Shown: positions 27,465-38,558, counted from the stretch's first letter. The stretch: DNA of 64,000 nt from Methylobacterium sp. (GCF_019745455.1 NZ_JAIETD010000028.1:62001-126000), one strand, 5' to 3'. The notes: generated by a model not told the origin, from the sequence alone. Numbers and translations are program-made.

Positions 27465-28799
27465 ATGCGGGTTCGCGGGACTGGTCGAGGGTTGAAGACG
27501 CTGTCGCGCTTCGCACTCATCGGAATAATCGGTGGCGGTGCGGCCGCCTGTTCTTCGGACGCGTCCCGCCTCGGGGACCCGTTCTCGAACCCGTTCTCGG
27601 CGAGCGAGCCGGCCGCCACTGGCAGCCTGCCCGAGGAAGGGCGCGCGGCGCCCCTGCGCACCGGCCGGGTCGATTCCACCGACCTCGGCACTCCCTCCGC
27701 CCGGATGTCGCCGCGCCCTAGTCCCATGGCAACGGCGCCGGCCGCAGCCCAGACGACGCGCCTCGCTTCCACCGAGCCCTCGGGTCAGTTCTCCGGGGGT
27801 GCCGTCTCCGGCCTGAACCCCGATGCCGGCCGCGCCGCGACCCGCGCCGCGCCGCCGATGACGCTGACTCCCAAGGCGGTCGACAAGGCCGCCGAGAAGC
27901 GCGCCGCCGAGGCCGCCCGCAAGGCCGCCGAAGCCGAGAAGATCGCCGAAGCGAGAAAGGTCGTGGAGGCCAACAAGCTCGCCGAGGAAAAGAAGATCGC
28001 CGAGTCGCGTCGGATCCTCGCCGAGCGCAAGGCCGCCGAAGCCAAGGCCGCCGAAGCCAAGGTCGCCGAGGCCAAGGCCGCCGACGCGAAGAAAAACGTC
28101 CGCCCGGGCCAGACCGTCGCGAAGGCCGAGACGAAGGCCGTCCGCAAGATCGAGATCAAGGCCGAGGCGAAGCCGGAGCCCAAAGCCGATCCGGCGAAGG
28201 CCAAGGCCGAAGCCGCCAAGGACGCAGCCAAGGACGCAGCCAAGAAGGCTGCCGAGGCCGAGGCCAAGCTCGCCAAGGCCGAAGCGGCCAAGAAAGCCGC
28301 CGAGACGAAGGCTGCCGAGGCGAAGGCTGCCGCCGACGCCAAGGCCGCACCGGTGAAGGTCGCGTCCGCCGCTCCTGCCGCCGAGAAGGCCGAGCCTGCC
28401 TCGACCGCCTCCATCGCTCCGGCCGCGCCCGACCAGTCGTTCCGCTGGCCGGCCAAGGGCCGCGTCATCGCCGGCTACGGCTCGTCTGGTAACGAGGGCA
28501 TCAACATCGCGGTGCCCGAGGGTACGCCGGTCAAGGCCGCCGAGGACGGCACCGTCGCCTATGCGGGCTCGGACGTGAAGGGTTACGGCAAGCTCGTCCT
28601 GGTGCGCCACACCAACGGCTACGTCTCGGCCTACGCCCATAACGGCGAGCTCGACGTGCGCCCCGGCGAGAAGGTCAAGCGCGGCCAGACCATCGCGAAG
28701 TCCGGCGCCACCGGCAACGTGACCTCGCCACAGCTCCACTTCGAGATCCGCAAGGGTGCGACCCCCGTCGATCCGATGCCGCACCTCGCCAGCAACTGA
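27465..28799 (+). CDS. NlpD-like murein hydrolase activator (degenerate LytM), lipoprotein
   Basis: About 444 residues from ATG 27465; an in-frame ATG at 27426 is the alternative. The signal peptide ends in a lipobox (IIGGGAAAC), giving an acylated Cys near residue 29. Residues about 130-305 are an Ala/Lys/Glu-rich helical stalk. The C-terminal 120 residues form a LytM/M23 fold, but the zinc residues are altered: the H..GID motif reads NEGIN and the HLH motif reads QLHFEIR. Such inactive LytM domains activate cell-wall amidases at division, as NlpD and EnvC do. Position after surE-pcm supports the nlpD assignment. A strong terminator follows. Confidence 0.87.
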   Translation: MRVRGTGRGLKTLSRFALIGIIGGGAAACSSDASRLGDPFSNPFSASEPAATGSLPEEGRAAPLRTGRVDSTDLGTPSARMSPRPSPMATAPAAAQTTRLASTEPSGQFSGGAVSGLNPDAGRAATRAAPPMTLTPKAVDKAAEKRAAEAARKAAEAEKIAEARKVVEANKLAEEKKIAESRRILAERKAAEAKAAEAKVAEAKAADAKKNVRPGQTVAKAETKAVRKIEIKAEAKPEPKADPAKAKAEAAKDAAKDAAKKAAEAEAKLAKAEAAKKAAETKAAEAKAAADAKAAPVKVASAAPAAEKAEPASTASIAPAAPDQSFRWPAKGRVIAGYGSSGNEGINIAVPEGTPVKAAEDGTVAYAGSDVKGYGKLVLVRHTNGYVSAYAHNGELDVRPGEKVKRGQTIAKSGATGNVTSPQLHFEIRKGATPVDPMPHLASN

Positions 28800-28821
28800 T
28801 TGTTTGCAGCATCAGTCCCGA

Positions 28822-28860
28822 AGAACGGCGGCCCCCAAAGGGCCGCCGTTCTCGTTTGTT
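28822..28860. terminator. Rho-independent terminator (bidirectional)
   Basis: A perfect 13-bp stem, AGAACGGCGGCCC (28822-28834) with GGGCCGCCGTTCT (28840-28852), closes a CCAAA loop and is followed by CGTTTGTT. It lies between the convergent nlpD-like and hal genes and can serve both. Confidence 0.9.
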
Positions 28861-28867
28861 CAGGCAC

Positions 28868-30502
28868 CTATTCCAGCTCGCCGACAGTCGCCTCGACCGC
28901 CTTGACGATGGCACCCGAGCGCAGCAGCGCCAGGGCGTCCACCATCTCGGTATGATACCAGCGGTCGCCGTCGAGGGCGGGCGGGATGACGGCACGGATC
29001 GCGTCGAGGGCCGCCTGCGTCCCCTTTCCGATCGGATGGTCCTTGGCGAGGTCGGCGACCAGGGTCAGGGCCTGTGCCGCCATCAGCATCTCCCCGGCAA
29101 CGATCTGCTCGACATTCTCGACGATGGTACGGGCTTTCCGGCCGCACCAGGTCGAGTTCGAGACATGGTCCTCGGCGTTGGACTTGCCGGGGATCGAATC
29201 GACCGAGCCGGGGCTCGACAGGCTCCGGCTCTCCATGACGAGGGCCGAGAGCGTGCATTGCACGGTGGCGAACCCGGTATTCAGCCCCTTCTTGCCGGCG
29301 AGGAGGTTGCGCGGCAGGCCGTAGCTCAGGGTCGGGTCGATGAGCCGGAACAGGCGCCGTTCGCTGATCGAGCCGAGATCGGTGATCGCGATCGAGAGCA
29401 GGTCCATCGCCTGCGCCACGTATTGCCCGTGGAAATGGCCGCCGGAAATGCAGGCATAGCCGCCCTCCTCGTCGTCGAAAATGAGCGGGTTGTCGGTGGC
29501 CGAGTTGATCTCGGTGCCGATGATGCCGCCGATATAGGCCAGGGCCTCGCGAACCGGGCCGTGGACCTGCGGCGCGCAGCGCAAGCTGTAGACGTCCTGG
29601 ACCCGCGGCGGCGGCGCGACGCCCGGAGCCCGGGCTTCGTCGGGAAAGATCGTGTGGCGCGCCGCTTCGGTGCAGCGGCGCGATCCTTCGAGGAGGCGTA
29701 ACGTGTTGCGGGCCGTAGCCGCCTGCCCCTTGTGAGGTCGGGCCGCGTGCAGGCGCGGATCGAACGCGGCCGTCTCGCAGCGCATGCATTCGAGGGAGAG
29801 CGAGAGGGCGATGTCGGCGTGCTTGAGGAGGGCTTTGGCATCCTCCAGCGCCAACACGCCGAGGGCCAGCGAGGTGGTGGAGCCGTTGATCAGGGCCGAG
29901 GCGTCCTTGGCCTCCAGCGGGAAATCGGGCTCGAGGCCGGCCAGCGCCAGGGCCTCGCGGGCGGGCATGCGCCTGCCCTCGTAGATCATCTCGGCCTCGG
30001 CAAAACCGCAGATCGCGCCGGCGAGATGGGCGAGGGGCGCGAGATCCCCGGAGGCGCCCACCGACCCCTTCTGCGGGATCACCGGGACCAGTCCGGCATT
30101 CAGGCACGCGAGGAGCCGGTCCACCACCACCACCCGCGGCCCGGAATAGTTCGACGCGAAGGCGTTGGCGCGCAGGAGCATCATGGCGCGCACCACCTCC
30201 GGGTCGAAGGGCTCGCCGACGCCGGTGGCATGCGCGTAGACCGTGCGGCGCTGGTATTCCTGCATGTCGGACATGCGGACGCGCTGGTCCTTGAACAGGC
30301 CTACGCCGGTGTTGAAGGAGTACATGAGCGGCGCGTCGTCGGTCATGAAGTTCGCGTCGATATAGGTCCGCGCCGCCTCCAGCCGCTCGCGCGCGCCGCT
30401 CTCCAGGGCGACGGCGGCGCGGGCGCCGCTCCCGTCGGGCCGGGCCACCGCCATGACGTCGGCACTCCTGAAGGTCCGGCCATCGATGGTGAGCGTCGTC
30501 AT
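28868..30502 (-). CDS. Histidine/aromatic amino acid ammonia-lyase family protein
   Basis: A 544-residue MIO-type lyase. The Ala-Ser-Gly that cyclises to the MIO electrophile is in GSVGASGDLAPLAHL (about 146-160). Family elements NTGVGLFKD, the GEPFDPEVVRAMMLLRANAF stretch and ATDNPLIF are intact. It releases ammonia from histidine or a related amino acid; no other hut genes are near, so HutH activity is only probable. Reading runs from rutR (68 bp upstream) into this gene on the same strand. Confidence 0.85.
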   Translation of the reverse strand: MTTLTIDGRTFRSADVMAVARPDGSGARAAVALESGARERLEAARTYIDANFMTDDAPLMYSFNTGVGLFKDQRVRMSDMQEYQRRTVYAHATGVGEPFDPEVVRAMMLLRANAFASNYSGPRVVVVDRLLACLNAGLVPVIPQKGSVGASGDLAPLAHLAGAICGFAEAEMIYEGRRMPAREALALAGLEPDFPLEAKDASALINGSTTSLALGVLALEDAKALLKHADIALSLSLECMRCETAAFDPRLHAARPHKGQAATARNTLRLLEGSRRCTEAARHTIFPDEARAPGVAPPPRVQDVYSLRCAPQVHGPVREALAYIGGIIGTEINSATDNPLIFDDEEGGYACISGGHFHGQYVAQAMDLLSIAITDLGSISERRLFRLIDPTLSYGLPRNLLAGKKGLNTGFATVQCTLSALVMESRSLSSPGSVDSIPGKSNAEDHVSNSTWCGRKARTIVENVEQIVAGEMLMAAQALTLVADLAKDHPIGKGTQAALDAIRAVIPPALDGDRWYHTEMVDALALLRSGAIVKAVEATVGELE

Positions 30503-30570
30503 GGTGCGTCTCCGAGAACAGGTGGCGTCAGCGAGCAGGAATCGGGCCGAGGCGGAGGCCGGGCGATCGG

Positions 30571-31242
30571 TCAGGACGAGGGCAGGGGCAAGGCCCGGAT
30601 GCCGAGGCCGGTGAGGACCAGCGCCTGCGTGCTCGCCACCGTGCGCTCCAAGAAGTCGGGGTCGTCGAGACCGCGTCCGGTGATGGCGTCGACCTGCACG
30701 GCGAAGTCGGCGTAGTGCTGGGTGATCGCCCAGATCGAGAAGATGAGGTGATAGGGGTCGTGGGCCCCGATCCGGCCGTCGGCGATCCAGCCGGAGATGA
30801 TGCCGGCCTTGGTCTCGACGAGGCGGCGCAAAGGCCCCTCGAGTTCACCACGCAGCAGCGGTGCGCCCTGGACGACCTCGAGGCAGAACAGGCGCGAGGC
30901 CTGCGGTGCGTCGCGCGACAGGATGAGCTTGGTGCGGATATAGGCGCTCAGTGCCTCGGCCGGCTCGCTGTTCGCGTCGAGGGCCTGGAGCGGATCGAGC
31001 CAGACGTCGAGGACGCGGCGCAGGACGGCGAGGTAGAGCTCTTCCTTGGACGGGAAGTAGTAGAGCAGGTTGGTCTTCGAGATCCCGGCCCGCTCGGCGA
31101 GCTGCTCGACGCTCGCCCCATGCAATCCAAGGCTGGAGAACACCTCCAGTCCCGCATCGAGGATCGCCTCGCGCCGGGCTTCGCCGTCCTTGCGGCGGCG
31201 GCGTTCGGGCGGCCTCGCTTCAAATGGCTTGCCCGGCTCCAT
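30571..31242 (-). CDS. rutR: TetR-family regulator RutR
   Basis: A 223-residue protein clearly aligned with E. coli RutR: the helix-turn-helix GISKTNLLYYFPSKEELYLAVL (cited here as SKTNLLYYFPSKEELYLA) and the core DAPQASRLFCLEVVQGAPLL, HLIFSIWAITQHYADFAVQV. E. coli RutR binds uracil or thymine and then releases DNA. ATG 31242 is preceded by AGGA and begins MEPGKPFEARPP. The rut operon carrying the matching box is 11 kb away. Confidence 0.93.
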   Translation of the reverse strand: MEPGKPFEARPPERRRRKDGEARREAILDAGLEVFSSLGLHGASVEQLAERAGISKTNLLYYFPSKEELYLAVLRRVLDVWLDPLQALDANSEPAEALSAYIRTKLILSRDAPQASRLFCLEVVQGAPLLRGELEGPLRRLVETKAGIISGWIADGRIGAHDPYHLIFSIWAITQHYADFAVQVDAITGRGLDDPDFLERTVASTQALVLTGLGIRALPLPSS

Positions 31243-31268
31243 GGTCGGCTGTCCTTTAGAGAGAGGCC

Positions 31269-32153
31269 TCAATCGAGGCGCTGTCCGAGCCGGCCGGCGA
31301 GGTCCTGGATGAACTGGAACGCGGCGCGGCCCGAGCGCGAGCCGCGGGTGACGGCCCATTCGAGCGCCTCGGCCCTGACCTGATCCGGCTCGGCCTTGAG
31401 CCCGTGGCGCTCCACATAGGCCGCCACCATGGCGAGATATTCGTCCTGGCTGCATTTGTGGAAGCCGAGCCAGAGGCCGAAGCGGTCCGAGAGGGAGACC
31501 TTCTCCTCCACCGCCTCGCCGGGATTGATCGCCGTGGAGCGCTCGTTCTCCACCATGTCGCGGGCGAGGAGATGGCGCCGGTTCGAGGTCGCGTAGAACA
31601 GAACGTTCTCGGGCCGCCCCTCGATGCCGCCGTCGAGCGCGGTCTTGAGGGACTTGTAGGAGGTATCCTCGCCGTCGAAGGAGAGGTCGTCGCAGAAGAC
31701 GATCCAGTTATGCGGGTCCGGCCGAAGGGCGGCCATCAGGTCGGGCAGGGCCTCGATGTCCTCGCGGTGGATCTCGACGAGCTTGAGCGGCAGGGCATCG
31801 CCCGAGCGGGTCGCGTTGATCTCGGCCTGGACCGCCTTGACGAGGGACGACTTGCCCATGCCGCGCGCCCCCCAGAGCAGGGCGTTGTTGGCGGGCAGCC
31901 CGTCGGCGAACCGCTGCGTGTTGGCCAGCAGCGTGTCGCGGGCGCGGTCGATTCCGGTCAGCAGCCCGATGGCGACGCGGTTGACCTTTGGCACCGGGAT
32001 CAGCCGGCGCTCGGGCCCCCACAGGAAGGCGTCGGCAAAGGTGAGGTCGGCTGGCGCGGGAGGCGAGGGCGCGGCACGTTCCAGGGCGGCGGCGATCCGC
32101 TCCAGCAGTGGCAGGATCGCGTCGCGCGGCTCGGCCGGGGAGGGGGCGGTCAT
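31269..32153 (-). CDS. DUF815-family AAA+ ATPase
   Basis: A 294-residue cytoplasmic ATPase of the DUF815 family. It shows Walker A LLWGARGMGKSSLV (about 92-105), Walker B IVFCDDLSFD and a sensor-like FYATSNRRHLL. The function of the family is not settled. ATG 32153. It ends 26 bp before rutR on the same strand, and a 219-bp region separates it from divergent yajC. Confidence 0.88.
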   Translation of the reverse strand: MTAPSPAEPRDAILPLLERIAAALERAAPSPPAPADLTFADAFLWGPERRLIPVPKVNRVAIGLLTGIDRARDTLLANTQRFADGLPANNALLWGARGMGKSSLVKAVQAEINATRSGDALPLKLVEIHREDIEALPDLMAALRPDPHNWIVFCDDLSFDGEDTSYKSLKTALDGGIEGRPENVLFYATSNRRHLLARDMVENERSTAINPGEAVEEKVSLSDRFGLWLGFHKCSQDEYLAMVAAYVERHGLKAEPDQVRAEALEWAVTRGSRSGRAAFQFIQDLAGRLGQRLD

Positions 32154-32372
32154 GATGAAGGATCCTGTCGCGGCATTGCGGGCTCTTAACCGGTCGGTCC
32201 TCGAAAATCACGACGCCGCGCGATCCCTCGGTGGATCGGGCGGCGGCGCCGCATCAGGCCGCCGTTGCTTTCGGGTCACCCCTGGCTATAGTCCGCGCGC
32301 TTTTCGACCGGCCCGGTCGCGCGATCCCCGCGCGCCGAGTGGCCGGCTGTCGCGCTTCATGAGGAGTACCGC

Positions 32373-32711
32373 GTGCTGATCACCCCCGCCTTCGCGCAAG
32401 CGGCCGGACCCGCTGCCGGCGGAGCGGACATCGCCTTGCAGGTGGTGCCGTTCGTCCTCATCTTCGTCATCATGTATTTCCTGATCCTCCGCCCGCAGCA
32501 GCGCCGCGTGAAGGAGCATCAGAACATGGTCAAGAACGTGCGCCGCGACGACACCGTCGTCACCACGGGCGGCATCGTCGGCCGCGTCACCAAGGTCGCC
32601 GACGAGATGTCCGAGATCGAGGTCGAGATCGCGCCGAACGTCCGGGTCAAGGTCGTGCGGACGATGATCTCGGAAGTGCGGGTCAAGGGTGGCCCGGTCA
32701 AGGCAGCCTGA
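32373..32711 (+). CDS. yajC: Preprotein translocase subunit YajC
   Basis: A 112-residue single-span inner-membrane protein (hydrophobic 24-43, VVPFVLIFVIMYFLILRPQQ) with a cytoplasmic tail (VVTTGGIVGRVTKVADE). It belongs to the SecDF-YajC complex. GTG 32373 follows GAGGAG by 8 nt. secD starts 62 bp downstream. Confidence 0.95.
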   Translation: MLITPAFAQAAGPAAGGADIALQVVPFVLIFVIMYFLILRPQQRRVKEHQNMVKNVRRDDTVVTTGGIVGRVTKVADEMSEIEVEIAPNVRVKVVRTMISEVRVKGGPVKAA

Positions 32712-32773
32712 CAAACCGGCTTAAGGCGCCGGCTCAAGCGGCTGCATCGACATAAGAAACGGAACAACGGCGG

Positions 32774-34381
32774 ATGCTGCGCTTCTCGCGAACCAAGATC
32801 GTCACGACGCTGGCGATCATCCTGATCGGCCTCAGCCTCGCCGTGCCGAGCTTCTTCTCGGCCGACCAGCGCAAGGGCTTCATGGCGGCGCTGCCGAGCT
32901 GGTTCCCGAGCTGGATCGTGCCGACACGTGCCATCGTGCTCGGTCTCGACCTGCAGGGCGGCTCGCAGATCCTGCTCGAGATCGACCAGAACGACCTCCT
33001 GAAGTCGCAGACGACGGGCCTGCGCGACGATCTCCGCCGCATCCTGCGCGAGGCCGGCGTGACGCCCGAGGGCGGCATCCAGATCATCCCGCGAGGAGTC
33101 CAGGTGCGGGTCTCCGATCCGGCCAACCGCGCCAAGGTCCTGCCCAAGCTTCGCGAATTGTCCCAGCCGATCTCGAACGCCCTGGTCAGCGCCTCGGGCG
33201 GACAGACCCTCGACATCAACGACAGGCAGGATGGGCTGATCCAGCTCACACTGACCGAGGCCGGCCTTACCGACAGGACCCGCCGGGCGGTGACCCAGGC
33301 CATCGAAGTGATCCGCCGCCGCATCGATTTCGGCGGCACCAAGGAGCCGTCGATCCAGCAGCAGGGCGCCGACCGCATCCTCGTCCAGGTGCCGGGCCTG
33401 CAGGACCCGCAGGAACTCGAGACGCAGCTGGGCAAGACCGCCAAGCTCGAGTTCCGCATGCTGGCGGATTCGCCCTCGGGCGACGTCGACCTCCTGCCCT
33501 CGAAGGACGAGGGCGGCGCTCGCGTGCCGGTGGAGCGCCGGATCATGGCCGACGGCGCCGACCTCACGGATGCGCAGCCCGCCTTCGACCAGCAGACGCA
33601 AGAGCCGATGGTGAGCTTCAAGTTCAACCTGAAGGGCGCCCAGCGCTTCGGTCAGGCCACCAGCGAGAACGTCGGCCGGCGCATGGCGATCGTCCTCGAC
33701 AACGAGGTCGTCTCGGCGCCCCGCATCAACACGCCGATCACCGGCGGCTCTGGCCAGATCACCGGCAATTTCACGGTCAAGCAGGCCAACGACCTCTCGG
33801 TCCTGCTGCGCGCCGGCGCCCTGCCGGCCAAGTTGACGGTGGTCGAGCGCCGCGTCGTCGGCCCAGGCCTCGGCCGCGATTCCATCGAGGCCGGAAAATG
33901 GGCGACGGCGGCTGCCGCCGTTTTCGTCGTCCTCTTCATGTTTGCGACCTATGGATTGTTCGGCCTGTTCGCCAACATCGCCCTCATCGTCCATGTCGGG
34001 CTCATCCTCGGCCTGATGTCGGTGCTGGAGGCGACCATGACGCTGCCGGGCATCGCCGGCATCGTGCTCACCATCGGCACCGCGGTCGATTCCAACGTTC
34101 TGATCTACGAGCGCGTGCGCGAAGAGGTGAGGGCAGGGCGCTCCATCGTCTCGGCGCTGCAGGCGGGCTTCGACAAGGCCTTCGCCACCATCGTCGATTC
34201 GAACTCGACCATGGCGATCGCCGCGGTGATCCTGTTCTTCATGGGCTCGGGCCCGGTGAAGGGCTTCGCCGTGGTGTTCATCCTCGGCATCCTGACGACC
34301 GTCATCACCGCCGTCACCCTGACGCGCATGATGATCGCGTTGTGGTACAATTACGCCCGGCCGAAAGCCTTGCCGTTCTAG
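32774..34381 (+). CDS. secD: Protein translocase subunit SecD
   Basis: 535 residues; uses proton flow to pull secreted proteins across the membrane. The first membrane helix (about 10-28) is followed by the GLDLQGGSQILLEID motif, a large periplasmic domain, and five C-terminal helices starting near 375 (AAAVFVVLFMFATYGLFGL), with TIGTAVDSNVLIYERVREE. ATG 32774. secF follows after 95 bp. Confidence 0.96.
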   Translation: MLRFSRTKIVTTLAIILIGLSLAVPSFFSADQRKGFMAALPSWFPSWIVPTRAIVLGLDLQGGSQILLEIDQNDLLKSQTTGLRDDLRRILREAGVTPEGGIQIIPRGVQVRVSDPANRAKVLPKLRELSQPISNALVSASGGQTLDINDRQDGLIQLTLTEAGLTDRTRRAVTQAIEVIRRRIDFGGTKEPSIQQQGADRILVQVPGLQDPQELETQLGKTAKLEFRMLADSPSGDVDLLPSKDEGGARVPVERRIMADGADLTDAQPAFDQQTQEPMVSFKFNLKGAQRFGQATSENVGRRMAIVLDNEVVSAPRINTPITGGSGQITGNFTVKQANDLSVLLRAGALPAKLTVVERRVVGPGLGRDSIEAGKWATAAAAVFVVLFMFATYGLFGLFANIALIVHVGLILGLMSVLEATMTLPGIAGIVLTIGTAVDSNVLIYERVREEVRAGRSIVSALQAGFDKAFATIVDSNSTMAIAAVILFFMGSGPVKGFAVVFILGILTTVITAVTLTRMMIALWYNYARPKALPF

Positions 34382-34476
34382 GGACAGCCTTCTCGCAGTC
34401 CTGACGGCGGGCGTTTCGCCCCATTGATGGAGGAGGGCCGCCGCCCACATCCTCCCGGACAGATCCGAGACCGACC

Positions 34477-35421
34477 ATGCGCCTGCTTCGCCTCTGGCCC
34501 GACGAATCGCATTTCGACTTCATGCGGTTCCGGCGCTTCACCTTCCCGCTCTCGGCTCTCATGTCGGTGGCGACGGTTGTGCTGTTCCTGACGATCGGCC
34601 TCAATTTCGGCATCGACTTCAAGGGCGGCACCCTGGTCGAGCTCCAGGCCAAGTCCGGCACCGTCGACATCGGCGGCGTCCGCCATACCGCCAATGGCTT
34701 CGGCTTCGGCGAGACCGAGGTGCAGGAACTCGGCGGCCAAGGCAACGTCCTCGTGCGCTTCCCGCTCCAGCCGGGCGAACAGGGCCAGACCGCGGTGATG
34801 CAGAAGGCGCACGCCGCTTTCGACGCCGATTTCGAATTCCGCCGCACCGAGACCGTCGGTCCGCGCGTCTCGGGCGAGCTTGTGCAATCGGGCACGATCG
34901 GCGTCGTGCTCTCGGTGGTCGCGGTGCTGCTCTACCTCTGGTTCCGCTTCGAGCGCGAGCTGGCGCTCGGGGCGATCGTCGGCACCCTCCACGATATCGT
35001 GCTCACCCTCGGGGTCTTCGTCATCAGCCGCATCGAGTTCAACATGACCTCGATTGCCGCGATCCTCACCATCGTCGGCTACTCGCTTAACGAAACCGTC
35101 GTGGTGTTCGACCGGACCCGCGAGCTGATGCGCCGCTACAAAACGATTCCGACCGAGGAACTTCTCAACCTGTCGATTAACTCGACGATGTCGCGCACCG
35201 TGATGACCGGAACCTCGGCGTTCCTGTCGCTGCTCGCGCTGGTGATGTTCGGCGGCGAGGCGATCAACGGCTTTGCCGTCGTCATGCTCGCGGGCGTCGT
35301 GATCTGCACCTACTCGGCGATCTTCGTCTCGACCCCGGCACTGATCTATCTCGGCCTGATGCTGTCCGGCGCGAAGGCGCAGGTCAGGCCGACGGCACGC
35401 GTACCGCAGGCGGCGGAATAG
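34477..35421 (+). CDS. secF: Protein translocase subunit SecF
   Basis: The 314-residue partner of SecD. It shows the N-terminal helix, FGIDFKGGTLVELQ, then five helices including ILTIVGYSLNETVVVFDRTR and the INSTMSRTVMTGTSAFLSLL segment. ATG 34477; the stop abuts the GGAGG of the next gene. Confidence 0.96.
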   Translation: MRLLRLWPDESHFDFMRFRRFTFPLSALMSVATVVLFLTIGLNFGIDFKGGTLVELQAKSGTVDIGGVRHTANGFGFGETEVQELGGQGNVLVRFPLQPGEQGQTAVMQKAHAAFDADFEFRRTETVGPRVSGELVQSGTIGVVLSVVAVLLYLWFRFERELALGAIVGTLHDIVLTLGVFVISRIEFNMTSIAAILTIVGYSLNETVVVFDRTRELMRRYKTIPTEELLNLSINSTMSRTVMTGTSAFLSLLALVMFGGEAINGFAVVMLAGVVICTYSAIFVSTPALIYLGLMLSGAKAQVRPTARVPQAAE

Positions 35422-35429
35422 GAGGCGTG

Positions 35430-35825
35430 ATGGCGCCCGATCTCAGACGAGATCTACAGGACGGCTTCGTTCCCGGGCGCCACCTCATCGACGCCTACGG
35501 CAACGGCGGCTTCCGTTTCGCCGAGATGTCGCATCGCGGCTCAATCCTGGTCCTGCCATCCGGGGTCAGGGCCTGGGACGTGGCGGATGCCCGCGCCATC
35601 GACCGAACCGCGCTGCGACCGGTCCAGGCCGAGGCGGCGACGATCGAACTGCTCCTCGTCGGGACCGGCCTCGACATCGTGCCGCTTGCCGAGCCGCTTC
35701 GGCGCTGGCTCAAGGAAGCCGGGATCGGCCTCGACGTGATGCAGACTGGCGCTGCGGCGCGGACCTACAACATCCTGATGGCGGAGAACCGCAAGGTCGC
35801 GGCCGCACTGGTGGCGGTGGCATGA
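35430..35825 (+). CDS. Mth938/DUF498-domain protein, NDUFAF3-like
   Basis: A 131-residue single Mth938 domain (FRFAEMSHRGSILVLPSGVR at the N-terminus, ELLLVGTGLDIVPL, and the terminal MQTGAAARTYNILMAENRKV). Human NDUFAF3, a respiratory complex I assembly factor, belongs to the same family, and linkage to secDF recurs in alphaproteobacteria. ATG 35430 is preferred to GTG 35427, because GGAGG at 35421 needs at least four bases of spacing. It overlaps the next gene by ATGA. Confidence 0.85.
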   Translation: MAPDLRRDLQDGFVPGRHLIDAYGNGGFRFAEMSHRGSILVLPSGVRAWDVADARAIDRTALRPVQAEAATIELLLVGTGLDIVPLAEPLRRWLKEAGIGLDVMQTGAAARTYNILMAENRKVAAALVAVA

Positions 35826-36703
35826 CCGAGGCCGAGACCACGCACACTGCCAATGAAGGCCTTGCCTTCGCCTTCGCGCATTGCGAGGCTCTGGTACGCG
35901 AGGGCGACCCCGATCGCTACTTCGCCACCCTGTTCGCGCCCGCCGCCTTCCGGCCGCACCTCTTCGCCATCTACGCGTTCAGTCTCACCATCGCGCGAGT
36001 CCGCGAGGCTGCGGCCAACCCGATGGCCGGCGAGATCCGTCTGCAATGGTGGCGCGACGCGCTACAGGGCGAGGCGAGGGGGGACGTGAAGGCGAACCCC
36101 GTCGCGGCCGCCCTCGACGACGCCATCGTCACCCGCAAGCTCGGGCGCCAGCCCTTCGTCGACCTCATCGATGCGCGGGTCTTCGACCTCTACGACGATC
36201 CGATGCCGCGGGTGAACGATCTCGAGGGCTATTGCGGCGAGACCGCCTCGGCGCTGATCCGCCTCGGCAGCCTCATCCTCTCGGATGGAGCCGAGCCCGG
36301 CGGCGCGGCGGCGGCCGGCCATGCCGGCGTCGCCTACGGCGTCACCGGGTTGCTGCGGGCCTTGCCCTGGCACGCCAGGCAAGGCCAGATCTATCTGCCG
36401 GCCGACATCCTGAAACCCAACGGCGTCACCCGCGAGGACATCGTCACGGGCCGCGGCGGCCCGGGCCTGATCCGCGCCGCCGCCGAATTGCGGGCGCTGG
36501 CCCGCCGGCATCTCGACGCCTACGCGGCCGCTCGAGGAACGATCGCGCCCGCCGCCCGTGCGGCCTTCCTGCCTGTGGCACTCATCGAACCCTACCTCGC
36601 TGCCATGGAGCGGCCCGGCTACGACCCCCTCAAGACTGTGATTTCCATGCCGCGCTGGCGCCGCCTGTGGCGGCTTTGGCGCGGTGCGAGACGGATGCGG
36701 TAG
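35822..36703 (+). CDS. Squalene/phytoene-synthase fold protein, NDUFAF6-like, no catalytic Asp motifs
   Basis: 293 residues with the synthase fold, but both Asp-rich motifs are missing. After YAFSLTIA the usual DDxxD reads RVREA, and the second motif (RDV..D in synthases) reads LLRALPWHARQGQIYLP. This resembles human NDUFAF6 and its relatives, which assist complex I assembly rather than make squalene. Overlap with the NDUFAF3-like gene supports a shared role. It should not be annotated as a hopanoid or carotenoid enzyme. Confidence 0.85.
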   Translation: MTEAETTHTANEGLAFAFAHCEALVREGDPDRYFATLFAPAAFRPHLFAIYAFSLTIARVREAAANPMAGEIRLQWWRDALQGEARGDVKANPVAAALDDAIVTRKLGRQPFVDLIDARVFDLYDDPMPRVNDLEGYCGETASALIRLGSLILSDGAEPGGAAAAGHAGVAYGVTGLLRALPWHARQGQIYLPADILKPNGVTREDIVTGRGGPGLIRAAAELRALARRHLDAYAAARGTIAPAARAAFLPVALIEPYLAAMERPGYDPLKTVISMPRWRRLWRLWRGARRMR

Positions 36704-36792
36704 GCGGTTCCGCACCACTGCATACAAGATGCCTTCCGTTGCATATCGGTCGTTGAGCCCCCTAACCTCCTCTGCTAGCAGGGCGTTCGGGA

Positions 36793-36820
36793 CCGCGGAG
36801 AACGGCCCTCCGCGGGAGGA
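36793..36820 (+). promoter_or_regulatory. Leader hairpin abutting the lactate permease Shine-Dalgarno
   Basis: CCGCGGAG (36793-36800) and CTCCGCGG (36808-36815) form a perfect 8-bp stem with a 7-nt loop. The last base overlaps GGAGGA (36815-36820), the ribosome-binding site for the TTG start at 36830. Further upstream are a CTGCTAGCAG palindrome (36772-36781) and a repeated TGCATA (about 36719 and 36740). Confidence 0.5.
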
Positions 36821-36829
36821 GTGATAGCT

Positions 36830-38551
<1,722 letters not shown>

Positions 38552-38558
38552 GATCCTG

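Noticed and set aside
27890..28360. Tandem repeat array in the nlpD-like gene
   Set aside because: It is codon-level low complexity for Ala/Lys/Glu heptads of a helical stalk, with no constant repeat unit.
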